Below are positions 45,907 through 54,547 of a stretch of 64,000 nt of DNA, piece after piece. This stretch comes from Butyrivibrio sp. INlla21 (GTDB lineage Bacteria > Bacillota > Clostridia > Lachnospirales > Lachnospiraceae). Location of the stretch: the NCBI RefSeq assembly GCF_900116875.1, contig NZ_FPCC01000002.1:186001-250000 (forward strand), read 5' to 3'. Made by a program: the position numbers and the translations under genes. The notes under the pieces are model-generated. The model had not been told where the DNA came from. It worked only from the letters and a program-made list of their open reading frames with translations, and made no database searches. The first letter of the stretch is position 1. Each line of letters begins with the position of its first letter.

Positions 45907-46365
45907 TCACCACTCCACATAGCCATTATAGAATGACCCACGAGTTAATATATAGAACTGCAACTCTTTTTCCATATCAGATTTTAATGCACGGAGCTCT
46001 TCAATGTGGGCTGACTGCGAATAAAACTTCTTCGTAGAACCCGTAAACATCTGAGCCATATTAACTTTAGATTGTACCTGTGGGGTAGCCCACTGCACAA
46101 CCATAGCTTTACCAAGCACTGTTGATACAAAATCTTTATCGGCCGATTCATCTACCGCTTGTTTCATAGAATACGTCAAAGTCTGCACTTCATCGTCTAA
46201 TGAAATAGAAGAGAAGAGTCTTCTTACGTAAACCCCCGACACAGACTTGTGTAGATATTCAACCATCATTTCATTTACTAAATCTGCTGCCTCTTTTGCC
46301 AAGGCAGGATCCGTTATGTTCCCAAGAAAATTTGAAAATATTTCGTCATAAGATAGAGATGACAT
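45907..46365 (-). CDS. Head-tail connector-like protein
   Basis: A 152-residue, largely helical protein (MSSLSYDEIFSNFLGNITDPALAKEAADLVNEMM) found two genes after the capsid, where gp6-type connector proteins usually lie. No catalytic motif. Good ribosome-binding site. Confidence 0.6.
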   Translation of the reverse strand: MSSLSYDEIFSNFLGNITDPALAKEAADLVNEMMVEYLHKSVSGVYVRRLFSSISLDDEVQTLTYSMKQAVDESADKDFVSTVLGKAMVVQWATPQVQSKVNMAQMFTGSTKKFYSQSAHIEELRALKSDMEKELQFYILTRGSFYNGYVEW

Positions 46366-46380
46366 AATTCACCTCCGTCA

Positions 46381-46995
46381 TTAGTCCTCTGAACCAGAGA
46401 ACGCATCAAACTGTGTCCCCCAAAGTTCATCTAAAGCCTTAATTTTCTTAATGCTATCAAGATTACCTTCACCAATTGCAGTAGCTGCAAGAGTCTTCAT
46501 GTTATCCTGCGCACCGGAAGGAAGCTTCTTAATTTCTTCAACCATTTCTTCAACGGGAAGTTCAAGAATCTTTCTAAGGTCTTTAGTAGAAAACTGTTTA
46601 GAATAGAATGCATCAAGCTGAGGAGTCTCTGCGATAAAATCAACATCTTCAACAATGAATCGTGGAGTGAAGATGTTAGGGGATCTCATCATAATAAGAC
46701 CTTTAAGGTCTCTATACTCAATCTCAGCCTCATCGCCATAAGCGGCAAATGTGTACAACATTCCAGACTTAGGTCCATCTACAAACAATGAACCCGGGGT
46801 AACACTTCTACAAACAACCCCGTCAGTAGATTTAAAGTCCTTCTTCTTTTCAACCTTTGTGGGTTTCTCAACAATTTCAACCACAGGCTCTTCGACTATC
46901 TCAATGTCTTTTGTTGACTGTTCTACTACGGGTTTAGATTTAGTCGTAGTTTTTTTTGTTGTTGTCTTAGTCGTTGTTTTACTACTCTTAGCCAT
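46381..46995 (-). CDS. Hypothetical head-region protein with Lys/Thr-rich N-terminus
   Basis: A 204-residue protein. The first 50 residues are MAKSSKTTTKTTTKKTTTKS followed by an acidic-basic stretch. The remaining domain has VVCRSVTPGSLFVDGPKSGMLYTFAAYGDEAEIEYRDLKGL. The low-complexity tail may bind DNA or polyanions. It follows the capsid gene directly. Confidence 0.5.
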   Translation of the reverse strand: MAKSSKTTTKTTTKKTTTKSKPVVEQSTKDIEIVEEPVVEIVEKPTKVEKKKDFKSTDGVVCRSVTPGSLFVDGPKSGMLYTFAAYGDEAEIEYRDLKGLIMMRSPNIFTPRFIVEDVDFIAETPQLDAFYSKQFSTKDLRKILELPVEEMVEEIKKLPSGAQDNMKTLAATAIGEGNLDSIKKIKALDELWGTQFDAFSGSED

Positions 46996-47027
46996 ATTTT
47001 ATTTTCCTTTCATTCACCTTTAAATAA

Positions 47028-48176
47028 TTAAAGTGTCCACTGACCGAAGTATCTTCCAAGAACAGTAGCAACACCAAAGTGTCTCTGTACTTCATATGTC
47101 ATGATGTCAGATACATAGTCGCCACGGTCTGTCTTCTCGAGAATAAGAGTGTCACCTTCATCGACAAACTTAACGAACTTGCCTGCGTCTCCAACAACAG
47201 GGATGATCATAAGCTTTGTAGGATCAAACAACTTATTAGGAAGAGCAGCGCCTGAACCTGTAAGAGGAAGCTTTGAAGCGAATCTGTTAGGAATCTCAAC
47301 AAGCTTTGTTCCCTCGTACATACCAATGTTTCCTGAGTTCATTACGCTATCCTTCTGAGCGTTTGCGATAAGGTTTCCATTATATGTGATGTCTGCAATA
47401 GCAGAAATCTTTGAAAGGCCAGACTTTGTTCCCATGATAACAACTTCAGCGCCATCGTTAGCTGCAGAAACGTTCTCGATGATTGCGTCGAAAGCAGCCT
47501 TTGTTGAAGATGAGAGAGTACCTGTGCCTACAAATCCTGTCTGAACAGGAAGAGAAGCTGCTGCAGAAGTTACGTTTGTGTAAACCTCTGTCTGAATCTT
47601 TACCATAAATGCCTTTGAAACAGCATCAACAAGAGCTGTCCAATCAATCTGACCAACAATGTATTTGTTGATGTCAGCACCAACTTTTACAACATAAAGA
47701 GCTGTAGGAACAGAGATTGTCTGTCCAGCAGGGAGTCTCTGAATAACGTGGTCGTGGTGTGAAACACCAGCCTTTGCTACTGAAAGCACTGCGTCATTCT
47801 CAATATAGAAATCCTGTCTGTCGCCATAAGCGATATTTCTCTGATCAACAAGCTCATCAAACCACATGTTGTCAGCAAAGCCCCATGCGATTCTAGCATC
47901 AATGGTATCCTCGATAATATCGAACCACTCTCTGCCATGATCACGGAAGCCTCTGCGAACCTGCTTCTTATCATGTACGTTCTCAATTCCAAGAAGCTTA
48001 AGAGAGAACTGGTAGATCTTGTCGTTTGCTTCTTTCTTAGAAATAATTCTGTCTGACTCTGCATCGTAGATCTCTTTTCCAAGAGCTACGTCCTGCATGA
48101 GATTATTCATAGCCTCGTAATTTGTCTGCATAGCAGCAAATACGCCATTTACATGCTCACTAAATGTTAATTTCAT
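47028..48176 (-). CDS. Major capsid protein (HK97-like fold)
   Basis: A 382-residue protein. The order protease/scaffold, decoration protein, this gene, connectors fits the capsid. A helical N-terminal arm (about 1-85) precedes the shell domain with VGQIDWTALVDAVSKAF, FDAIIENVSAANDGAEVVIMGTKSG and MIIPVVGDAGKFVKFVDEGD. The end DIMTYEVQRHFGVATVLGRYFGQW is typical of HK97-type capsids of Firmicute phages. The length is normal for the family. Confidence 0.75.
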   Translation of the reverse strand: MKLTFSEHVNGVFAAMQTNYEAMNNLMQDVALGKEIYDAESDRIISKKEANDKIYQFSLKLLGIENVHDKKQVRRGFRDHGREWFDIIEDTIDARIAWGFADNMWFDELVDQRNIAYGDRQDFYIENDAVLSVAKAGVSHHDHVIQRLPAGQTISVPTALYVVKVGADINKYIVGQIDWTALVDAVSKAFMVKIQTEVYTNVTSAAASLPVQTGFVGTGTLSSSTKAAFDAIIENVSAANDGAEVVIMGTKSGLSKISAIADITYNGNLIANAQKDSVMNSGNIGMYEGTKLVEIPNRFASKLPLTGSGAALPNKLFDPTKLMIIPVVGDAGKFVKFVDEGDTLILEKTDRGDYVSDIMTYEVQRHFGVATVLGRYFGQWTL

Positions 48177-48197
48177 TATATTCTACCTCCTTTCTCA

Positions 48198-48686
48198 TCA
48201 ACCTGAAATTGCACTAACGATGTACTTCTTTGTAGAAGAATCGAAACTAACTGCAGAACCTGCAGCAATTGTACCTGTGAAAGCGTTCTCTGAAAGTTCG
48301 ATAACGTCACCAACACAAAGAACACCACCCTGAGCAACCTCACCTGCTGCATTGTAGAAAAGAGACTCATCCTGGAACTCTCTCTCTGAATAAGGGCTGA
48401 TAGCCGCATTGTAGATAACAAGAACTTCCTCGTCTGCAGGAAGAGCTGTAACCTCTACATACCAATTTCCATTTGCTGCCTGCTCGTTAATTCTTCCAGC
48501 GAACTCGTCAGAAGGAGCAGCCTGCTCGTACTGATCAAAGCTTACATAATCGCCACGGCCTGCAAGCATACCATTGTCTGTATCTGCCTGAAGAACGATA
48601 TTGTAAACATGTGAATACTGTCCCATCATAGAAGCCACCTTACTAGGGAAGCTTACTACATGAGAGCCTTTTGTGATATCAATCAT
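48198..48686 (-). CDS. Head decoration-like protein
   Basis: A 162-residue beta-rich protein (ITKGSHVVSFPSKVASMMGQYSHVYNIVLQADTDNGMLAGRGDYV) with a terminal domain LCVGDVIELSENAFTGTIAAGSAVSFDSSTK. Immediately before the capsid gene, a typical place for decoration or cement proteins. Good ribosome-binding site. It would stabilise the shell. Confidence 0.55.
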   Translation of the reverse strand: MIDITKGSHVVSFPSKVASMMGQYSHVYNIVLQADTDNGMLAGRGDYVSFDQYEQAAPSDEFAGRINEQAANGNWYVEVTALPADEEVLVIYNAAISPYSEREFQDESLFYNAAGEVAQGGVLCVGDVIELSENAFTGTIAAGSAVSFDSSTKKYIVSAISG

Positions 48687-48712
48687 GATATTTCTCCTTT
48701 CGATATTTGTGT

Positions 48713-48737
48713 AATAAAAAAGAGCCTTTAAGGCTCA
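48713..48737 (-). terminator. Terminator after the protease/scaffold gene
   Basis: GAGCC/GGCTC stem (48722-48735) plus TTTTTT on the minus strand. It separates scaffold from decoration and capsid genes. Confidence 0.7.
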
Positions 48738-48795
48738 GTTACAAAGTAATGGTTATTCCATTTACTTATATAGACGGTTTCCTAACCGTAACTAT

Positions 48796-49650
48796 TTACT
48801 TTACAAACATTCCACCATATCTGCCAACTTCCTTGACATTCTTAGGAGGGATGCGAACCACTCCAACAGTACTGTTGGTAGAGGTATTTGCAAACTCAGC
48901 TTTCTTAGCAGCATTGAGCAAGATTTCATCAGCCTTTGCTTTTGTATCTTCAATGCTAAGGTCAAAATGGTTTTCCTGAATCTTAAGCTTTTCAAACTCA
49001 TCAGTCGATGATACATACCCATAATCAGGAGAATTAAGAATCTCCATCTTCTTAGGCTCATCTTCATACTTCTGAAGCTTCTCTGAAGCAGCTGCATAAT
49101 TAGCCTTAAGGTCATCCAATGCCTTCTCTTCGTCGTCAGTGATATAGCGTGCATGAACTGATACACGATCACCAACAAGAGAGTATTTACCGGAACGAAC
49201 CTTATAAGTCTGCTTGTAAGCTTTGCCAGACCAAAAGTCAACCATAATAACTTCCTTAGAATCAGAATATACGTCTATCTCGTAGTAAGCATTGTCTGAT
49301 TCTGCGTAAGTGTCATTAACGAGCTGACTAAGAGCATAGAGTTCATCACGTAAACTCTGCTTGAAAGTATAAACCTTCTCACCGAAACTTACAGACATCT
49401 CGGCTGTATTGCTTTCCTCTACAGGAGGTTCAGCTTCGGGTTCAGCAGTCTCTTCCGATTCTGTGATAGCTTCAACCTCGGGAGTCTCTTCAAAGTTGTC
49501 TTCGGCTACTTCCTCGGCAGGCTCTTCAGCAAGAACTTCCTCACTCAAGGTTTCAACCTCGTCCGCAGGAACTTCCTCAAGGACCTCTTCTACAATAGGT
49601 TCCTCAATAGGGGTCTCTTCAAGCTCAAGCTCTAACTGTTCATTACCCAT
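48796..49650 (-). CDS. Nested scaffold protein from internal start
   Basis: The internal ATG at 49650 (MGNEQLELELEETP) is preceded by AAAGGAGAAGAC, better than most starts in this genome, and is in frame with the longer protein. Translation from it would give a 284-residue protein lacking the protease, as lambda Nu3 does within gene C. This would provide excess scaffold over protease. Inferred from the sequence only. Confidence 0.5.
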   Translation of the reverse strand: MGNEQLELELEETPIEEPIVEEVLEEVPADEVETLSEEVLAEEPAEEVAEDNFEETPEVEAITESEETAEPEAEPPVEESNTAEMSVSFGEKVYTFKQSLRDELYALSQLVNDTYAESDNAYYEIDVYSDSKEVIMVDFWSGKAYKQTYKVRSGKYSLVGDRVSVHARYITDDEEKALDDLKANYAAASEKLQKYEDEPKKMEILNSPDYGYVSSTDEFEKLKIQENHFDLSIEDTKAKADEILLNAAKKAEFANTSTNSTVGVVRIPPKNVKEVGRYGGMFVK

Positions 49651-50400
49651 GTCTTCTCCTTTCTGTAGAGCAAAATTCTCTACTGATTTATATTTATCAA
49701 GCATCTCTTTGAGAAGCTTAATATCATAATTAGTAAAGCCATTGGAGAAGTCAGCAATATCAAGTCTTGCTCCTTCCATTCCCTCTTCAACAGGATTACC
49801 CGTCTCGGGATCCGTGCCTAAACACGTAACACCTACAACCTCAACGTCTTCAAGAACAAGTTCTTTTTCTTTTGCATCGTAAGACATTTCGTTGATTGCA
49901 AGTTCGGCAGATACTTTAGTTCCGCCCTTTCTCTCGATAATTTCTGCAGCAGCAGTGTATTCTCTAGGAATAGCACAAATAGCATAAAGATAATTTCTAT
50001 CTTTTTCTTTGTCATATTCAACCCTTGGTTCATCAGCAGTAAAGCATCCGATAGGGAATTCTTGATACTCTACCTCCCCGTCATCACCGATAGTGAAGTC
50101 ATGGCTAGTAAAATCCTTAACCCCATCCACCTCGCAGAAGTTTGCGAGAAGAGGTTTATAAGCCAAATTCTTTTTGCATTTGTTCATTGCATCCAGGGTT
50201 AAATTAGATCCATTCCTGTTTCTTCCGGTGTGCATTATCTTCACTTCGCCATAAAGAGTATAGTCGTCACTCTCATGTTTGGCGTATGTAGCCGGAACCT
50301 TTACTCTCAGAGAATACCCAGACTCAGAGCTGCTAAACCTTGACAGCTTTCCGCTTTCACAGAAAGCTACGAGGTCTTCTAGTGTTAGAATCTTATTCAT
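48796..50400 (-). CDS. Prohead protease fused to scaffold
   Basis: A 534-residue fusion. Residues about 45-225 look like an HK97-type prohead protease: EVKIMHTGRNRNGSNLTL supplies a candidate His and GGTKVSAELAINEM a candidate Ser. Residues 250-345 are highly acidic (EETPIEEPIVEEVLEEV and similar), as in scaffolds. The C-terminal 60 residues are helical and probably bind capsid protein. It lies between portal and capsid. An internal in-frame start at 49650 has an excellent ribosome-binding site and would make scaffold alone. Confidence 0.7.
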   Translation of the reverse strand: MNKILTLEDLVAFCESGKLSRFSSSESGYSLRVKVPATYAKHESDDYTLYGEVKIMHTGRNRNGSNLTLDAMNKCKKNLAYKPLLANFCEVDGVKDFTSHDFTIGDDGEVEYQEFPIGCFTADEPRVEYDKEKDRNYLYAICAIPREYTAAAEIIERKGGTKVSAELAINEMSYDAKEKELVLEDVEVVGVTCLGTDPETGNPVEEGMEGARLDIADFSNGFTNYDIKLLKEMLDKYKSVENFALQKGEDMGNEQLELELEETPIEEPIVEEVLEEVPADEVETLSEEVLAEEPAEEVAEDNFEETPEVEAITESEETAEPEAEPPVEESNTAEMSVSFGEKVYTFKQSLRDELYALSQLVNDTYAESDNAYYEIDVYSDSKEVIMVDFWSGKAYKQTYKVRSGKYSLVGDRVSVHARYITDDEEKALDDLKANYAAASEKLQKYEDEPKKMEILNSPDYGYVSSTDEFEKLKIQENHFDLSIEDTKAKADEILLNAAKKAEFANTSTNSTVGVVRIPPKNVKEVGRYGGMFVK

Positions 50401-50416
50401 GCTCTGCTCCTTTCTT

Positions 50417-50590
50417 TTATACCGAGAGAAGATTAGTGTAAACCATCTTGCATCCCTCGGTAGAGAACGTCAGCTTCCCATCATTCACAAAGGCATATGT
50501 TTTCCCTTCTTTTTTTACAAAAGTAAAACCACTTGCCTTTAAAAGATCAGCCGTCTTCTCCTCTTGGGTTAGTATAAATTTCTTCTTCAT
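50417..50590 (-). CDS. Small hypothetical protein
   Basis: A 57-residue protein from MKKKFILTQEEKTADLLK (AAAAGG upstream), ending MVYTNLLSV. It overlaps the end of the upstream membrane-protein gene by 44 bp in another frame. Resembles short beta-rich phage proteins without known role. A farther start at 50629 is possible. Confidence 0.5.
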   Translation of the reverse strand: MKKKFILTQEEKTADLLKASGFTFVKKEGKTYAFVNDGKLTFSTEGCKMVYTNLLSV

Positions 50591-50933
50591 CCTTTTCGTC
50601 CTCTGTACCTCGCGGGTATTTATAATCAATGTATCTTGTGATTACACTTCCACCAATTTTTAAACTGTTCTCAACCGCAGCCTTTATAATGTAACCGCCT
50701 ATAACTTCCCTAAACGTTGTGTGCGTTTCAGATAGCAACACACTCAGATCTTCCATATTGCCAGAAGTAAAATACTCAACGGCAAACATCACAAGAAGAT
50801 AGAAATTAACAATTACAAAAATAAAAAATGTAATAGATACGATTACCTTTGAATACTCTTGGAGCCAATTAAGAAAAGCGCCGTGCGTCTTAACTGTTTT
50901 GTCATATTCTGCAGGAGCCTTAATATGTTTCAT
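50547..50933 (-). CDS. Membrane protein of unknown function in the head operon
   Basis: A 128-residue protein with one strong transmembrane helix at about 28-52 (KVIVSITFFIFVIVNFYLLVMFAV) and an acidic C-terminus (TEDEKDEEEIYTNPRGEDG). Membrane proteins are unusual between portal and protease genes. It may anchor prohead assembly to the membrane. No family known. Confidence 0.55.
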   Translation of the reverse strand: MKHIKAPAEYDKTVKTHGAFLNWLQEYSKVIVSITFFIFVIVNFYLLVMFAVEYFTSGNMEDLSVLLSETHTTFREVIGGYIIKAAVENSLKIGGSVITRYIDYKYPRGTEDEKDEEEIYTNPRGEDG

Positions 50934-50944
50934 GACAGCCTCCT

Positions 50945-52519
50945 TTATGAATTACGACTTCGTTCACCGCTTGGGCTTAATTCTTCATCGGGCGTCTCGG
51001 GCCTTCCTTCTCCAACTTCTCCTTGAACCCCGGCAGTAGTATAAGAACTCTGCAGAGGATGATTCATAAGAGTATTCAGATGGAGCACATTATTCTCCAA
51101 GAATTCCATAGCCAAAGCATCTTTTTCAGAGATTCCCTGCGTTGTTAAATATGCAAGGCGAGTGCTGAAAGAATACTGCGCCGATGTTAGAAGTTCTTCG
51201 CCAAGATCCTTCTTGGTATAAACAGACACCTCAAAGTATTTCACTTTGCAAGCTCTGTTTCCCAGATCAAACGAAAGTTGGAAGTTTGTAAATCCTTCAA
51301 TCTGCGGCAGCAAACTACTGATTGCAAACTCAGTCTCCGCTTTAAGCCATGCGTTAAACATTGCAGTGTTATTAAGATTGTTGGCGTTTATCACAGCACC
51401 ACCACCGGCCGTTGATAAGATAGTATTCTGAGATTGTTCATACCTATCCACATCTTTGTCGGCAGCAGTATCTGAGAAATTAACTACATCAAGTCCGTCG
51501 CCCGGAACCATGGCAGCTGCCACATAATCGGGAAGAGCATTCTGGACCATTTTGCTAAAGTATTCAAATGCAAGGTCCGGGCTTATTTCAAAGTCGTCAG
51601 CCATCTTGGCACCAGACAGAACCTTCATTGGAAGAGTAATAAGCTTATATATACTTAGTTCGTCTGCTATAGCCTGATTGTCTGCAATGTCCATAAGAGA
51701 AGCAAGCTCTTGGAACAGAGTAGCCATCGGAGGGATTATTAAATTCCAATCCGAGCTTCTAAACTTAAAACAAGCGGCATATTCATCGGGGACTTGAATG
51801 TATTTAACATTTGTTCTTTCATACTCTTTCCACATAGAAGCAAGAGGTTCACCAATCCATTCAATAACTTGTTGACCTGCTTGGCTTTTATACTTTGTCA
51901 TGTCTATTGCAAAAGCAAAATTACCCGTAAAGTATTTACCAACAATCACACAATATGAGGGATCAAGAATATAAAAGAAAGAGCCCGTGTCATCTTTAAA
52001 GAATAAAGAATAACACACATCCTCCGTGTAGCACTTTACAGCCACGTCATACCAATTACCTTGGATATTGTATTTCTCAAGGCAATCAAGTGTGTCATTG
52101 TAGCTTTTAAGCATCTTCGAAGAGTCACTGTCCTTAGTTAGGTCATACTTTGGTATTACTTGCCTACAGCGCAGATCCCACATAGTTGCATACCATTGTA
52201 CAAGCCTAAAATATATCTGCGACCTATAATACAAATATCTTGAAACATTGATAAGGTTCGTTTCATTTGAAGCAGGAGCTTGGAGGTAACCTCTAATAGT
52301 TTCCCTTGTATAAGCCGTCATACTTTTAGACGAAGTCTTATTGGGGTCTCTGAATTGTTTCATAGCTTTCATAGCAGCATCATAATTCTTCTTTACCCTT
52401 TCAGACTCTTCATTACGAAAACGCTCACTTATTGCTTCAACCGTTTGATTAGGTTTTCCTACCGGAGTTGACACTTTTGCTACAGAGGTGCCATTAGCAC
52501 CTGTTTTTTTTCGAGCCAT
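50945..52519 (-). CDS. Portal protein
   Basis: A 524-residue protein directly after the large terminase, the invariant place for portal. The body is helical with an NLINVSRYLYYRSQIYFRLVQWYATMW segment, typical of portals of Firmicute phages, and a Pro/Glu-rich C-terminus (GEVGEGRPETPDEELSPSGE). It forms the dodecameric DNA channel and docks the terminase. Confidence 0.75.
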   Translation of the reverse strand: MARKKTGANGTSVAKVSTPVGKPNQTVEAISERFRNEESERVKKNYDAAMKAMKQFRDPNKTSSKSMTAYTRETIRGYLQAPASNETNLINVSRYLYYRSQIYFRLVQWYATMWDLRCRQVIPKYDLTKDSDSSKMLKSYNDTLDCLEKYNIQGNWYDVAVKCYTEDVCYSLFFKDDTGSFFYILDPSYCVIVGKYFTGNFAFAIDMTKYKSQAGQQVIEWIGEPLASMWKEYERTNVKYIQVPDEYAACFKFRSSDWNLIIPPMATLFQELASLMDIADNQAIADELSIYKLITLPMKVLSGAKMADDFEISPDLAFEYFSKMVQNALPDYVAAAMVPGDGLDVVNFSDTAADKDVDRYEQSQNTILSTAGGGAVINANNLNNTAMFNAWLKAETEFAISSLLPQIEGFTNFQLSFDLGNRACKVKYFEVSVYTKKDLGEELLTSAQYSFSTRLAYLTTQGISEKDALAMEFLENNVLHLNTLMNHPLQSSYTTAGVQGEVGEGRPETPDEELSPSGERSRNS

Positions 52520-52531
52520 TCGGCAACCTCC

Positions 52532-54075
52532 TTATTTTTTTATTTTCCCCTTACGCATATACATAAGGTCTAATATCTGTTTTGCATTACTTTGTTGTGG
52601 TTTTAATTGAGTATTCAATATCTGCACCACCGCGTTGTTATAAAGCATAGAAGAGTATCTATCCTTTCTTGTTCCACTGCGTTCCTTCAATCTGACCTTA
52701 TTATTTACAAGCTCATGATCGAGGTTTATAGCCTCATTTATAAGAAGAGAGGTCTGGACGTATGACATGATTACATCCGTCTGCTCCTTTTCGGAAAGGC
52801 TTGAATAAGATGGAATCTTCTTCACAATCTCAGAAGCGTCATGACTATCTACAAGAAGATTTATCTCTCCGTTCTTAAGGCTTGTTCTTAACGCCGTAGC
52901 AGCATTAGAATTAAAGTCCGCAGATGCTTTTATACACCAAACGCACTTACGTGCATTTCTTACTTTGCATCTTTCAGCCATTTCTGGGTTATTGCATGCA
53001 GCAAGCGCTCCATAGGTTTCTCCGGTGTCAGGGTCATACTGTTCCTTAATAATAAAATCATAGACTCCCAAACCGACTCCGGCGCAGTCCAGAACTAAAT
53101 CTGTGCAATTATAATGATAAAAATAACGCATAATTATAATGCCTAGCTCATCTGTGGTGAGACCTTCTCGGCTATCTAAGAACACATAATTACTTCGATA
53201 CCTTTTATCATCAGGAATGGCGACATTGATCTGAATACTTGTTGAGTCGTTATCATGCTTGGTTGATGCCATAAGAGCTACGTCCACCGACATAATACGC
53301 CTTTCGTTTGGTGACAGCTCGGGAACATGGATGCCACGTTTTTCGTACATGAAGAGTGGGAGATAAGCATTCTTAATCTTTCTCCTATTATTGAAATCTT
53401 CATAAGAAAAGAACGCATCACTGTTCTGCCCGTAGAATAAACACTCCATCTCCATGCTCCATGAAACGGGATCGAAATCTTCCTCAGACATCTCATCCTC
53501 AACTTCTTCTCGCATAAGAAGACCGCTCTGTATAGCATGCTGATAAGGAAGGCCACAAATAAAATAACTTCGCTTGTCATCGAGCATGTTCGCAAGGAAC
53601 GACTGAGCCTTTTTAAAACACCAGTGAGAAGAGTACCATGCGGAACTCATATATATCTCAGTGTTTCTCTCTTGAAGGTGAGAGTATTCAGGCTTGTTTA
53701 AGTAGCCCGGAGATCTTGGAGCCGTCAAAAACTTCTTTATGACAGTAGTGATCGTCTTAAGGTCAACCATTCTAAACTCGTCTATGATGATAACGTTCGC
53801 TCTGTTATGGCGAGCATTATCATTGGCAGTAACGATATGGATGTAAGAGCCATTCCAAAAATCGCACTTGCCCGTATTAGGGCTATCAGAGATAGCTTGT
53901 ATCTCATTACATAAATTCTGAGAGCCCCAACCATAATTCTTCATGAAGTCATCCTTTATCTTGCTGATAACTTCCATTGCTTGTCCCTTAGTACCGGATA
54001 CTACGCATATCTTCGTACCGGGGTATAAGATACATCTAATTACACAATAGAGACTTGTACACCAAGTCTTGCCGG
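52532..54075 (-). CDS. terL: Large terminase, exon 2 (ATPase and nuclease)
   Basis: 1544 nt. Joined to exon 1 it gives ASRG-SGKTWCTSLY, completing the Walker A motif at the splice site. Walker B is NVIIIDEFRM. The C-terminal nuclease has RIMSVDVALM and LVLDCAGVGLGVYDFI, the acidic residues of the RNase H-like domain. The complete spliced protein is 585 residues, a usual TerL length. It packages phage DNA into proheads and cuts it. Without splicing the P-loop would be destroyed and the motor inactive. Confidence 0.9.
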
Positions 54076-54333
54076 CAATATGTTATCTCAGAGGCTTTTT
54101 ATCCTCTGATTCTTATAGTTCTTTTCCTATAAGTTCAGCGCACATTTTCACCTACGACTTTACGTTAAGGTGTCGGACACTCTTGGATAGATTATTCTTT
54201 TCGTCACTATCTGCGCGTTACGGTGTTATCATGCCTTTTAATTCATGATAGTTACCTCGGTGTTGGCATTTCAGCGTCCACCGATTTTGCCCGATTATAA
54301 CTATATATTTCTATATAGCAGAGCCATTAGTTA
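54076..54333 (-). ncRNA. Group I intron in the terminase P-loop
   Basis: 258 nt, no ORF. AATCGGGCAAAATCGGTGG and AACACCGAGG (P/Q), CGTAACGCGCAGATAG and AAAATGTGCGCTG (R/S with a complementary P7) form a compact group I core. The 5' exon ends in T and the intron ends in ATATTG. The exon sum of 1758 nt divides exactly into codons. It sits between Gly and Ser-Gly-Lys-Thr of Walker A, a highly conserved and thus safe target for homing. Confidence 0.88.
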
Positions 54334-54547
54334 ACCCACGACTGGCGAAATACATGAAATGTATCATGTGCATCATCATGTATAGAAGTATCTTTTGAAA
54401 TATTTTTAATTTAACATTCAAGAACTCTGCAGCAAAACGCTGAGGATTCTCTCGATAGAAGGAGGCCCAATAGCCAACACCTTCCATTATTCGTTCGGAT
54501 TTTTCTTGTTGTACTTCTGCAAATGTTTTCTTAGCAGCCTTAGCCAT
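54334..54547 (-). CDS. terL: Large terminase, exon 1
   Basis: 214 nt coding 71 residues from MAKAAKKTFAEVQQEKSERI to FASRG. The ATG overlaps the upstream gene's end (ATGGATGGCTAAG), indicating translational coupling between the probable small and large terminase subunits. Residues ENPQRFAAEFLNVKLKIFQKILLYMMM correspond to the usual TerL segment before Walker A. Confidence 0.85.
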
